The notes under the pieces were generated by a model, which had not been told where the DNA came from, made no database searches, and saw only the letters and a list, made by a program, of their open reading frames with translations. From Paraburkholderia sediminicola (lineage in GTDB: Bacteria; Pseudomonadota; Gammaproteobacteria; Burkholderiales; Burkholderiaceae): a stretch of 64,000 nt of DNA. How positions within the stretch are numbered: position 1 is the first letter of the stretch; each line of letters starts with the position of its first letter. A program made the translations under genes and the position numbers. Shown one piece after another: positions 34,506-43,224 of the stretch. The stretch is taken from contig NZ_CADIKC010000012.1 of the NCBI RefSeq assembly GCF_902859805.1, forward strand, positions 62,001-126,000, written 5' to 3'.

Positions 34506-36187
34506 AGCCGACACTCGAAGAGATCCGCGCGAGCGATCTGACGCCGCTCGAACGCGAGCTTGCGCTGGCGTCGTTCGGCGCCGAAGCGCTGGCGGACGTG
34601 CCGGCCGCGGTGACGCCCGCTGCGGCTGCTGTCGCGGCCATCGACGCCGCGCTGCGCGATCCCGCTCACGGGCTTCCGGACGCCGCGCACCCAACGAAGG
34701 GCGCGGCGGCGAGCCGCGAATCCGCCGCTGCGAGCCGTGAGTCTGCCGTTTCTTCGAGTCCCGCTTCACCGCCTCCCGCCCCTGCCCCTTACGATCCCGC
34801 GCTCGACAGCAATCCGCACATGCAGGCCTGGCGCAGCCGGCTCGACGCGCTGCGCGCCCGCAACGCAATCGCCAAGCCGATGCGCGCCTGCGGACGTTTG
34901 ACGCGCGCCGCCGGTCTGGTGCTCGAAGCGGTCGGCCTGCGCCTGTCGGTGGGCGCCGAAGTGATGATCGAACTGCCGTTCGGCAGTTCGCTCGCGATGG
35001 CCGAAGCCGAAGTGGTCGGTTTCTCCGGCGACAAACTGTTTCTGATGCCGACCACCGAAGTGATCGGCCTCTTGCCTGGCGCGCGCGTGTACCCGCTCGA
35101 AAGCGCGCCGATCGCCGATCCGATGGCGGGTGCGAAGCGCCTGCCGGTCGGCTGGGAATTGCTCGGCCGCGTGCTGGACGCGTCCGGCCGCCCGCTCGAC
35201 GGGCTCGGCCCGCTCGGCGCGCATGCCGATGCGCCGCTCTCCTCGCCGGTCATCAACCCGCTGAACCGCGAACCGATCCACAAGGTGCTCGACGTGGGCG
35301 TGCGCGCGATCAACGCGCTCCTGACCGTGGGCCGCGGCCAGCGCATGGGCCTGTTCGCCGGTTCGGGCGTCGGTAAATCGGTGCTGCTCGGCACGATGGC
35401 GCGCTACACCAGCGCCGAGGTGATCGTGATCGGCCTGATCGGCGAACGCGGCCGCGAAGTGAAGGAGTTCATCGAACAGATTCTCGGCGAGGAGGGCCTC
35501 GCGCGCTCGGTGGTGATCGCGGCGCCCGCTGACGTCTCCCCGCTCCTGCGGATGCAGGCCGCGTCGTACTCGACCTCGCTCGCCGAATATTTCCGCGACC
35601 AGGGCAAGCACGTGCTGCTGCTGATGGATTCGCTCACCCGTTACGCGATGGCGCAACGCGAAATCGCGCTCGCCGTGGGCGAGCCGCCCGCTACCAAGGG
35701 TTATCCGCCTTCGGTGTTCGCCAAACTGCCGGCGCTCGTCGAGCGGACCGGCAACGGCCCGGCGGGCGGCGGTTCGATCACCGCGTTCTACACCGTGCTG
35801 ACCGAAGGCGACGACCAGCAGGACCCGATCGCCGACTCCGCGCGCGCGATTCTCGACGGCCACATCGTGCTGTCGCGCTCGCTTGCCGAGGCCGGCCACT
35901 ATCCGGCGATCGACATCGAAGCGTCGATTAGCCGGGCAATGACCTCGCTGATCGACGATAACCATCTCGAGAAGACGCGTATGTTCAAGCAGATGCTGTC
36001 GCGCTATCAGCGCAACCGCGATCTGATCAACGTCGGCGCCTATTCGAGCGGGCGCGACGCGCTGCTCGACCGGGCGATTGCGCTGTATCCGCGGATGGAA
36101 GCGTTTTTGCAGCAGGGTTTTCGCGAATGCGCGAACTTTGAACCAAGTCTCGAGATGCTGGACGCTCTGTTTGCCCAAGGAGGCTGA
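34499..36187 (+). CDS. fliI: Flagellum-specific export ATPase FliI
   Basis: 562 residues, longer than the usual ~450. The extra part is an N-terminal Ala/Pro/Ser-rich region of about 110 residues including a small repeat (AASRESAAASRESA). The core has Walker A GSGVGKS near residue 290, LLLMDSLTRYAMAQREIALA (Walker B) and EPPATKGYPPSVFAKLP. It hydrolyses ATP to feed substrates to the export gate. The extension is separate from the catalytic core and has no recognised domain. Confidence 0.95.
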   Translation: MVKPTLEEIRASDLTPLERELALASFGAEALADVPAAVTPAAAAVAAIDAALRDPAHGLPDAAHPTKGAAASRESAAASRESAVSSSPASPPPAPAPYDPALDSNPHMQAWRSRLDALRARNAIAKPMRACGRLTRAAGLVLEAVGLRLSVGAEVMIELPFGSSLAMAEAEVVGFSGDKLFLMPTTEVIGLLPGARVYPLESAPIADPMAGAKRLPVGWELLGRVLDASGRPLDGLGPLGAHADAPLSSPVINPLNREPIHKVLDVGVRAINALLTVGRGQRMGLFAGSGVGKSVLLGTMARYTSAEVIVIGLIGERGREVKEFIEQILGEEGLARSVVIAAPADVSPLLRMQAASYSTSLAEYFRDQGKHVLLLMDSLTRYAMAQREIALAVGEPPATKGYPPSVFAKLPALVERTGNGPAGGGSITAFYTVLTEGDDQQDPIADSARAILDGHIVLSRSLAEAGHYPAIDIEASISRAMTSLIDDNHLEKTRMFKQMLSRYQRNRDLINVGAYSSGRDALLDRAIALYPRMEAFLQQGFRECANFEPSLEMLDALFAQGG

Positions 36188-36189
36188 CG

Positions 36190-36639
36190 ATGGCGAAACA
36201 CTTTCCGATCAAGACGCTCATCGGCCTGGCCCAGGACGATGTGGACGCCGCCGCTCAACGTCTGGGCCGCGCGCAGCGCGAGCGCAACGACGTGCAGTCG
36301 CAGCTCGACTCGCTGGTGCAGTACCGCGACGAATATCACGCGCGTTTCACGGCGACCGCTCAGACTGGCATGCCCGCCGGAAACATGCGCAATTTTCAGG
36401 CATTCATCGACACGCTCGACGCCGCCATCGAACAGCAGCGCAATCTGCTGGTGACGGCCAATGCGCGCGTCGAGGCGGCCAAGCCCGACTGGCAACGCCA
36501 GAAGCAGAAGCTCGGCTCGTATGAAGTGCTGCAGGCGCGCGGCGTTGCCGCCGAAGCGAAAACCATGGCGCGGCGCGACCAGCGCGATTCCGACGAACAC
36601 GCCGCCCGCATTCTGAGGATGCGTGTCGAGGGCGTCTGA
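36190..36639 (+). CDS. fliJ: Flagellar export protein FliJ
   Basis: 149 residues, long helices consistent with a coiled coil (LIGLAQDDVDAAAQRLGRAQ, LVQYRDEYHARFTATAQTGM, EAKTMARRDQRDSDEHAARI). FliJ links the ATPase ring to FlhA and acts as an escort for chaperones. AGGAGG is 6 bases before ATG. It starts two bases after the fliI stop. Confidence 0.9.
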   Translation: MAKHFPIKTLIGLAQDDVDAAAQRLGRAQRERNDVQSQLDSLVQYRDEYHARFTATAQTGMPAGNMRNFQAFIDTLDAAIEQQRNLLVTANARVEAAKPDWQRQKQKLGSYEVLQARGVAAEAKTMARRDQRDSDEHAARILRMRVEGV

Positions 36640-36699
36640 CGCGCCCGGGCACCGCCTCGATTGACCGAACACCCCGTTTGACGGATTGACAGGATCCCT

Positions 36700-38238
36700 A
36701 TGTCGCTTCTTTCACAGATCGGCTCACTGCTCGGCTCGGCCAGCAGCGCATCCACCAACGCGGCGATGGCCGCTGCGGCGAACGCCAAGCCGTTCTCGCA
36801 AACCCTGCAGCAGAGCATCGACCTGCAAAACAGCGCGGCCACCCAGAGCGCGAGCAAGCCGCCGGCTCCGTCGTTCTCTCCGTCTGCGTCCGATTCGTCG
36901 TCCTCGGCAGCTACGTCGAGCGTGCATGACGCACCGCCGCCGCCCGATCCTTCGACGAAGAGCCAGGACGCCGCGAGCAGCAACACGGACAACAGCAATT
37001 CGACGAGCGCGTCCTCATCCAACTCGTCGTCGGCCTCGTCATCTACGTCGTCTGCCAATACGCAGCAAGCCTCGACCGACCAGACCAACACGACGCCGGC
37101 AAAGTCCAGCGGCACGACCACGCAGACCAACGCTGCCACGGCAGCAGCGGCTGCCGCTGCCCAGGCGCAGGCGCAGGCTCAAGCGCAGGCCAACGCGAAT
37201 AGCGCGGCCGACCCGACGACCGCGGATCCCGCCGCAGCGCTGACCGACGCCGCGACCACGCTGCCCGGCACGGGCACGGACTCGACGACGGGCACTACCA
37301 CGGGCAAAAAGACGAGCGCGACCGATTCGAAGTCGGCGCAGGACGCCTTGCAGGCGGCGCTTGCCGCGCTGGCGAGCGGCCAGGGCGTGGTTCCGCAGCA
37401 GGCACTGGCGAGCGGCGCGGCGGCGAATGCGGCAACGGCGGCGAACGGTTTGGGTGCTGACGCGAACAACGGACTCAACGGAACGGCGGATGGCAAGACA
37501 CTGGCGGCCGGCTTGTTCGGCGACGGCAAGGGATCGAACGCAGGCAAGACCGCGTTGACGGCGGCGGCCACGACCGTGGCGGATCCGTCGATGGCGGCAA
37601 AGGCAGCGGCTGACGCGCTAACCGCGACAGCGGCGGCCGGCGGTGCGCAGGCTGACGATCTGGCGTCGTTCAAGAGTGCGGCCGATGCCGCGACGGCAGC
37701 GCTGGCGGCTGGCCAGGCTGCGGCGAGCGCCGCGAGTACGACGGCGGCCGTGCAGACGACGGGTAGTGCCGGTGCTGCCGAAGTGGCGAATACGTTGTCG
37801 CCGCAGGTGGGCACGACGGATTGGGAAGACGCATTGAGTCAGAAGGTGGTGTTTTTGTCGAATGCGCATTCGCAGAGCGCCGAGCTGACTTTGAATCCGA
37901 AGGATCTGGGACCGCTACAGGTTGTGTTGCAGGTTGCCGATAACCATGCACATGCGTTGTTTGTTTCGCAGCACCAGCAGGTTCGGGAGGCTGTCGAGGC
38001 GGCGTTGCCGAAGCTTCGCGAGGCGATGGAGTCCAACGGTATTGGGCTTGGGAGCGCTAGTGTTAGCGATGGGTTTGCCCGGCAGGGCGGGCAGCAGCAG
38101 AGTGCAGGTTCGGGGCGCTCTGGGGGGCGTGGTGCAGGGGGGTTTGCCGGCGGCGCTGCTGGTTCTGATTCTGATGCCTCTAGTGTTGCTAATGTTGCCG
38201 TTCGGCGGACTGTTGGGTTGGTTGATACGTTTGCTTAG
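36700..38238 (+). CDS. fliK: Flagellar hook-length control protein FliK
   Basis: 512 residues. The first ~370 are Ala/Ser/Thr-rich and low complexity, with poly-Gln/Ala runs (AAAAAAAQAQAQAQAQA). The FliK C-terminal domain (about 375-460) has AELTLNPKDLGPLQVVLQVA and QVREAVEAALPKLREAMESN. The last 50 residues are Gly/Ser-rich. The protein is exported and measures the hook. AGGATC precedes ATG. It ends right at the large inverted-repeat region, and its last codons show a G/T-rich drift unlike the rest. Confidence 0.9.
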   Translation: MSLLSQIGSLLGSASSASTNAAMAAAANAKPFSQTLQQSIDLQNSAATQSASKPPAPSFSPSASDSSSSAATSSVHDAPPPPDPSTKSQDAASSNTDNSNSTSASSSNSSSASSSTSSANTQQASTDQTNTTPAKSSGTTTQTNAATAAAAAAAQAQAQAQAQANANSAADPTTADPAAALTDAATTLPGTGTDSTTGTTTGKKTSATDSKSAQDALQAALAALASGQGVVPQQALASGAAANAATAANGLGADANNGLNGTADGKTLAAGLFGDGKGSNAGKTALTAAATTVADPSMAAKAAADALTATAAAGGAQADDLASFKSAADAATAALAAGQAAASAASTTAAVQTTGSAGAAEVANTLSPQVGTTDWEDALSQKVVFLSNAHSQSAELTLNPKDLGPLQVVLQVADNHAHALFVSQHQQVREAVEAALPKLREAMESNGIGLGSASVSDGFARQGGQQQSAGSGRSGGRGAGGFAGGAAGSDSDASSVANVAVRRTVGLVDTFA

Positions 38239-38351
38239 TGGTTGGTTTTTTGCCCGTTCGGGCGTGGGGGTTGCCTGCGCGGCGCTGGTTTTAGGTTTTT
38301 TGCCTGTTCGGCGCTTGATTGTCCGTGTTCCTGGGGTTTTGGCCTTTCCTT

Positions 38352-38423
38352 TTCTGGCTTTCGTGCCTTTCCTTGTTCTGGCTTTGGTGCCTTTCCTTGT
38401 TCTGGCTTTGGTGCCTTTCCTTG
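38352..38423. repeat. Three tandem copies of a 24-bp unit in the left arm
   Basis: Unit TTCTGGCTTTGGTGCCTTTC + CTTG, at 38352, 38376 and 38400 (the first has one change). The right arm has a single full copy in reverse complement, so the arms differ by unit number, as in slippage. Confidence 0.88.
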
Positions 38424-38447
38424 ATTTGTTAGTGGTCTATTAGCGTT

Positions 38448-38525
38448 GCCCCTGTGCGGGGCGGCACCTACTTTTCTTTGCCGGCTGCAAAGAAAAGTAG
38501 GCAAAAGAAAGCAGCTCAAACCGCT
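38448..38525. other. Three consecutive hairpins, left arm
   Basis: Hairpin 1: GCCCC / GGGGC (38448-38462). Hairpin 2: a perfect 15-bp stem CCTACTTTTCTTTGC / GCAAAGAAAAGTAGG, 5-base loop (38467-38501). Hairpin 3: AGCAG / CCGCT (38510-38525), paired with a G-U on the minus-strand RNA. The mirror set is in the right arm. Confidence 0.85.
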
Positions 38526-39028
38526 AATGCTAAGTGGGCACCGGAGTTTGCTTGAGGTAGTGGTGCGACTGGAATCCGTGCTCTCGCGCATTCCGCGCTG
38601 GTGACAAAGGACTCGTCAGCTCCCACTCCGCACTACGTGCGTCGCGGACGGGGCTGCAGGGGAAACCGCCAGCTTCGGTTGAGGTAGCCGGGGCCGTCGG
38701 CTTCGCCTCGGCGACGCGCCCTGCACTCAGCCGGGAACCCCGACCTCAAATGATTTGTCGGTGCCCCGCAAGCACGGTCCTGCTCTTGCTCTCGGTCTCG
38801 GCTGTCGTGGCGGTGGCGGTGGCGGTGGCAGGTGGCGGAGCAAGGACGAGCCACGGCCCGCTGGCGAGCGGTGAGCGTCAAAACGCAGCGGGTGGTTTTA
38901 TGAACTGCTCTTCGGCGCGCGCAGCGCCGCCGGAAGTATGACGCCCTTGTCACAAGTGCATGCAGGGCACGAGCACAGATTCCAGATGCACCACTACCCG
39001 CAGCAGACCACGGGCCCCACTTAGCATT

Positions 39029-39106
39029 AGCGGTTTGAGCCGCTTTCTTTTGCCTACTTTTCTTTGCGGCAAGCAAAGAAAAGTAGGTGCCGCCCCGCAC
39101 AGGGGC
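39029..39106. other. Three consecutive hairpins, right arm (mirror of the left)
   Basis: AGCGG / CCGCT (39029-39044), the same perfect 15-bp stem (39053-39087) but with a different 5-base loop, and GCCCC / GGGGC (39092-39106). The stems are kept between arms while three of five loop bases of the main hairpin have changed. Confidence 0.85.
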
Positions 39107-39359
39107 AACGCTAATAGACCACTAACAAAACAAGGAAAGGCACCAAAGCCAGAACAAGGAAAGGCCAACGCCCCAAGAACGCGGACAATCAAGCGCCGCG
39201 TAGACAAACAAAACCAAAACCCATGCCGCAAGGCACCCTCCGCCTGAAAGGCAAAAACAAGAGATAGCCCTCAATAACCCTTCTTTTCGACCCATCGCGC
39301 CGCAGGCAAATAAACAACAATCACCATCACCAGCACTAAAGGCAAGCAAAGCAAACCTC

Positions 39360-39866
39360 ATGGCAACCACGACCGCAAACCAGCAAGCCGCGCCCGCTTC
39401 CCCGGGCCCCTTGAAGCGCATCATCCTGATCGTCCTCATCGCGATCATCGCCGCAGGCGCTGCCGGCGCGGGTGTGTGGTTCTACATGTCCAAACGCAGC
39501 CCGGCCCCGGCATCAGCGGCAACCGCCGCCGCACCGGCACCGCTCGCCGTGCCGCTCTTCTTCCCGCTCGAATCGATGACAGTCAATCTGCAATCGGACG
39601 ACGGCCAGCAACACTTCCTGCGGATCGGCCTGACGCTCAAGCTCAACGACCCGAAAACCCAGCAGGAACTCTCCGACCATATGCCGGAAGTGCGTAGCCG
39701 CATCCTCCTCGCACTGTCGAACAAGCATCCGGAAGAACTCGCGCCGCTCGAAGGCAAACGCGCGCTCGCCACCGAACTTCAGACGCTGATCGAACAGCCG
39801 ACCGATAAGGGCGCCGCGCCGATCCACGTCCAGGACGTGCTGTTCACCGAATTCGTCGTGCAGTGA
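39360..39866 (+). CDS. fliL: Flagellar basal-body protein FliL
   Basis: 168 residues. One membrane segment near residues 20-41 (IILIVLIAIIAAGAAGAGVW), then a periplasmic domain with FFPLESMTVNLQSDDGQQHF and LRIGLTLKLNDPKTQQELSD. FliL rings surround stator units and support torque. The ATG has no obvious Shine-Dalgarno site, unlike its neighbours. It is the first gene of the fliL-R block, after the inverted repeat. Confidence 0.93.
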   Translation: MATTTANQQAAPASPGPLKRIILIVLIAIIAAGAAGAGVWFYMSKRSPAPASAATAAAPAPLAVPLFFPLESMTVNLQSDDGQQHFLRIGLTLKLNDPKTQQELSDHMPEVRSRILLALSNKHPEELAPLEGKRALATELQTLIEQPTDKGAAPIHVQDVLFTEFVVQ

Positions 39867-39931
39867 CGTTCTCAGTGACCTTATCAAGCGCTGCCATCAT
39901 TAACCGCTTCGGGACGCACGAGGAATAAGGA

Positions 39932-40930
39932 ATGGGCCACGAAGAGTTCATGTCCCAGGAGGAGGTCGATGCCCTCCTCAAGGGCGTCACCGGCGAGTCC
40001 GACTCGGAAACCGAGCAGACCGACCGTGCGGGTGTACGCCCGTACAACATCGCAACGCAGGAACGCATCGTCCGCGGCCGGATGCCCGGCCTCGAAATCA
40101 TCAACGACCGCTTCGCGCGTCTGTTGCGCGTGGGCATCTTCAACTTCATGCGGCGTTCGGCGGAAATTTCCGTCGGTCCGGTGAAGGTGCAGAAGTACAG
40201 CGAGTTCACCCGCAACCTGCCGATCCCGACCAACCTGAACCTGGTCCATGTGAAGCCGTTGCGCGGCACGTCGCTGTTCGTGTTCGACCCGAACCTGGTG
40301 TTCTTCGTGGTCGACAACCTGTTCGGCGGCGACGGGCGCTTCCATACCCGCGTCGAAGGCCGCGATTTCACGGCAACCGAGCAGCGCATCATCATGAAGC
40401 TGCTCAACCTCACGTTCGAGCACTACGCAGCGTCGTGGAAAAGCGTGCGTCCGCTGCAGTTCGAATTCGTGCGCTCGGAAATGCATACGCAATTCGCCAA
40501 CGTGGCGACGCCGAACGAAATCGTCATCGTCACGCAGTTCTCGATCGAGTTCGGCACGACCGGCGGCACGCTGCACATCTGCATGCCGTATTCGATGATC
40601 GAGCCGATCCGCGACATTCTCTCGTCGCCGATCCAGGGCGAGGCGCTCGAAGTCGACCGCCGCTGGGTTCGCGTGTTGTCGCAACAGGTGCAGGCAGCAG
40701 AAGTGGAACTGACCGCCGACCTGTCCCAGGTACCGGTCACGTTCGAACAGATCCTGAACATGCGCAAAGGCGATGTTCTGCCGATCAACATCCCCGAGCA
40801 CATCACGGCGAAAGTCGATGGCGTGCCGGTGATGGAATGCGGCTACGGAATTTTCAATGGTCAGTACGCGTTGCGGGTCCAGAAAATGATCAGCGCAGCC
40901 GACACGATGAAGGATGGTGGATATGAGTGA
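39932..40930 (+). CDS. fliM: Flagellar motor switch protein FliM
   Basis: 332 residues. The N-terminal CheY-P-binding segment FMSQEEVDALLKGVTGES, a middle domain with GLEIINDRFARLLRVGIFNF and VVDNLFGGDGRFHTRVEGRD, and a C-terminal SpoA domain with ILNMRKGDVLPINIPEHITA. It forms the C ring wall and sets rotation direction. A purine-rich AGGAATAAGGA leader precedes ATG. Confidence 0.96.
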   Translation: MGHEEFMSQEEVDALLKGVTGESDSETEQTDRAGVRPYNIATQERIVRGRMPGLEIINDRFARLLRVGIFNFMRRSAEISVGPVKVQKYSEFTRNLPIPTNLNLVHVKPLRGTSLFVFDPNLVFFVVDNLFGGDGRFHTRVEGRDFTATEQRIIMKLLNLTFEHYAASWKSVRPLQFEFVRSEMHTQFANVATPNEIVIVTQFSIEFGTTGGTLHICMPYSMIEPIRDILSSPIQGEALEVDRRWVRVLSQQVQAAEVELTADLSQVPVTFEQILNMRKGDVLPINIPEHITAKVDGVPVMECGYGIFNGQYALRVQKMISAADTMKDGGYE

Positions 40931-41387
40931 CCTGAACGCAAAGACTGAGGCCGAACTGGCCGCTGGCGAGCCGCAACTGGCCGCCGACGCAACCAGCGCC
41001 GAAGACGACGCGGCGATGGCCGACTGGGCCAGCGCGCTGGCCGAGCAGAACGACAACACGGAAGTCAGCGCGACCACGGCCGGCGTGTTCCAGCCGCTTT
41101 CGAAGGTCGAACCGACCTCGACGCGCAACGACATCGACATGATCCTGGACATTCCTGTCCAGATGACCGTCGAACTCGGCCGCACCAAGATCGCGATCCG
41201 CAACCTGCTGCAACTCGCACAGGGCTCGGTCGTGGAACTGGACGGCATGGCGGGTGAACCGATGGACGTGCTGGTCAACGGCTGCCTGATCGCCCAGGGC
41301 GAAGTGGTGGTCGTCAACGACAAGTTCGGTATCCGTCTGACCGACATCATCACGCCGTCCGAACGTATCCGGAAACTGAATCGATGA
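40923..41387 (+). CDS. fliN: Flagellar motor switch protein FliN
   Basis: 154 residues from ATG 40923 (an ATG at 40914 is in frame). An acidic Ala-rich N-terminus, then the SpoA core IDMILDIPVQMTVELGRTKI, LLQLAQGSVVELDGMAGEPM and VNGCLIAQGEVVVVNDKFG. It forms the base of the C ring and docks FliH. It overlaps fliM by 8 bases. Confidence 0.95.
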   Translation: MSDLNAKTEAELAAGEPQLAADATSAEDDAAMADWASALAEQNDNTEVSATTAGVFQPLSKVEPTSTRNDIDMILDIPVQMTVELGRTKIAIRNLLQLAQGSVVELDGMAGEPMDVLVNGCLIAQGEVVVVNDKFGIRLTDIITPSERIRKLNR

Positions 41388-42028
41388 AACGCGTTGCCGG
41401 TCGCGCCATGCTGCATGCGTCGCGCAATGTTCTCAATCGCGCTGTGCTCGCAGCAATGGCAACGACGGCAGCGGCCACCCCGGCGCTGATGTTCGCAGTG
41501 ACCTCGGTGGCGGCACTCGCCCCCTCAGCTGCGCACGCGGCCGACATGAACGCGGTCAACAACGCCGCCAAAATCGCGTCGGGTGTGGGTGCAGGCACCG
41601 CCGTTCCGGCGCTCGGCGTCGGCGCGGTGCTGCAAACCATCGTCGGTCTGCTGGTGGTGATCGGTCTGGTGTTTGCCTGTGCATGGCTCGCGCGCCGCTT
41701 CGGCCTCCAGCCGGCCAATCGCGGCGGCCTCGTGAAGACGATCGGCGGCGCCTCGCTCGGCGGCAAGGAGCGGGTCGCGGTGGTGGAGATCGGCGATACG
41801 TGGCTCGTGCTCGGCACGGCGCCCGGCAATGTGCGCCTGCTGCACACGATGCCCGCCGGTTCGGCCGCGCTCGATCCGGTCGCAGGCACGCAATCGGCAA
41901 ACCCCGGCGCATCGGGCGCATCGAGTAAAGGCGCCGCGTTGCCCGGCACCTTCGGCCAACGCTTTCGCGATGCTTTAAAAGGCGAAGTGGGCAAACGTTT
42001 CAATGGGCAAGGCAGCGGGGATCGGTAA
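41384..42028 (+). CDS. fliO: Flagellar biosynthesis protein FliO
   Basis: 214 residues. An N-terminal signal-like segment (AVLAAMATTAAATPALMFAV), one membrane segment near residue 90 (TIVGLLVVIGLVFACAWLAR), then the FliO domain KTIGGASLGGKERVAVVEIG and DTWLVLGTAP. FliO helps FliP assemble in the export gate. It overlaps fliN by 4 bases (ATGA). Confidence 0.9.
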   Translation: MKRVAGRAMLHASRNVLNRAVLAAMATTAAATPALMFAVTSVAALAPSAAHAADMNAVNNAAKIASGVGAGTAVPALGVGAVLQTIVGLLVVIGLVFACAWLARRFGLQPANRGGLVKTIGGASLGGKERVAVVEIGDTWLVLGTAPGNVRLLHTMPAGSAALDPVAGTQSANPGASGASSKGAALPGTFGQRFRDALKGEVGKRFNGQGSGDR

Positions 42029-42870
42029 TGCAGTTCAGTCTTCTATCAGCGCACCCCGTGCAATCAGCACATCAAACGCACGCCACGCGCATGTCCCGCG
42101 CCGCCTCGAAAGTCATTCCTATCCTGCGCCGCGTCGCGCCAGTCGTGTTGCCGGCGCTGATGTTCGCGCTGCCAACGCTGTCGTTCGCGCAAACCGCCGG
42201 CTTGCCGGCCTTCAATACGAGCCCGGGCCCGAACGGCGGCACGACGTATTCGCTGAGCGTGCAGACGATGCTGCTGCTCACGATGCTGTCGTTCTTGCCG
42301 GCGATGGTGCTGATGATGACGAGCTTCACGCGCATCATCATCGTGTTGTCGCTGCTACGTCAGGCGCTCGGCACCACCACCACGCCGCCGAACCAGGTGC
42401 TGGTCGGTCTCGCGCTGTTTCTCACGCTGTTCGTGATGTCTCCCGTGCTCGACAAAGCCTATAACGACGGCTACAAACCGTTCTCCGAAGGCTCGATGCC
42501 GATGGAGACTGCAGTCAGCCGTGGCTTGGCGCCGTTCAAGACCTTCATGCTGCGCCAGACCCGCGAAAGCGATCTCGCGCTGTTCGCCCGCATCTCACAC
42601 GCCGCGCCCATGCAGGGTCCGGAAGACGTGCCGCTGTCGCTGCTGGTGCCGTCGTTCGTGACGAGCGAACTGAAAACGGGCTTCCAGATCGGCTTCACGA
42701 TTTTCATCCCGTTCCTCATCATCGACATGGTGGTGGCGAGCGTGCTGATGTCGATGGGGATGATGATGGTGTCGCCCGCCACCATCTCGCTGCCGTTCAA
42801 GCTGATGCTGTTCGTTCTGGTCGACGGCTGGCAACTGCTGCTCGGCTCGCTCGCGCAGAGCTTTGTTTAA
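42028..42870 (+). CDS. fliP: Flagellar export gate protein FliP
   Basis: 280 residues. A cleavable signal peptide ending near LSFAQ, and four membrane segments, with FTRIIIVLSLLRQALGTTTT, LALFLTLFVMSPVLDKAY and MMMVSPATISLPFKLMLFVL. Five FliP form the export-gate core with FliQ and FliR. It overlaps the fliO stop by one base (TAATG); ATG 42091 is a shorter alternative start. Confidence 0.95.
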   Translation: MQFSLLSAHPVQSAHQTHATRMSRAASKVIPILRRVAPVVLPALMFALPTLSFAQTAGLPAFNTSPGPNGGTTYSLSVQTMLLLTMLSFLPAMVLMMTSFTRIIIVLSLLRQALGTTTTPPNQVLVGLALFLTLFVMSPVLDKAYNDGYKPFSEGSMPMETAVSRGLAPFKTFMLRQTRESDLALFARISHAAPMQGPEDVPLSLLVPSFVTSELKTGFQIGFTIFIPFLIIDMVVASVLMSMGMMMVSPATISLPFKLMLFVLVDGWQLLLGSLAQSFV

Positions 42871-42908
42871 CGGGCTCACTCAATTCTTCACGCTTCCGGT
42901 ACTACGCC

Positions 42909-43178
42909 ATGAATCAGGAATCCGTCATGACGCTCGCGCACCAGGCCATGTATGTCGGCCTGTTGCTTGCCGCGCCGTTGCTGCTGGTCGCGCTGGTGGT
43001 CGGTCTGGTGGTGAGCCTGTTCCAGGCCGCCACGCAGATCAACGAAACCACGCTGTCGTTCATTCCGAAGCTGCTCGCGATCGCCGTCACGATGGTGATC
43101 GCCGGTCCATGGATGTTGACGACCATGATCGACTACCTGCGCCAGACGCTCACCAACATCCCGTCGCTCGTCAACTGA
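42909..43178 (+). CDS. fliQ: Flagellar export gate protein FliQ
   Basis: 89 residues, two membrane helices: MYVGLLLAAPLLLVALVVGL and KLLAIAVTMVIAGPWMLTTM, with the conserved SLFQAATQINETTLSFIPKL loop. ATG 42927 has a better AGGA site, so the true start may be six codons in. Confidence 0.95.
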   Translation: MNQESVMTLAHQAMYVGLLLAAPLLLVALVVGLVVSLFQAATQINETTLSFIPKLLAIAVTMVIAGPWMLTTMIDYLRQTLTNIPSLVN

Positions 43179-43224
43179 GCGCGGCCCCGGCCTCAGCTCT
43201 GCGCTTGCACCCTTCCCCACCGCC

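Larger units (their letters stand above)
38265..39243. repeat. Large imperfect inverted repeat between fliK and fliL
   Basis: The 1,121-base gap (38239-39359) between fliK and fliL has no convincing gene. Left arm about 38265-38618, right arm about 38937-39243, read in opposite directions, separated by about 320 bases. The 111-base cores (38428-38538 and 39016-39126) differ essentially only in the loop of a hairpin and one other base. Outer parts are more diverged, and the left arm carries extra 24-bp units. Open frames in the arms (minus 38591-38235, plus 38960-39247) are just the repeat read in frame. Confidence 0.9.

Noticed and set aside
38235..38591. 118-codon open frame on the minus strand in the left arm of the inverted repeat
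   Set aside because: It is the repeat itself read in frame, low in complexity (repeated KAPKPEQG), with no ribosome site; the right arm gives a similar frame (38960-39247). More likely non-coding.
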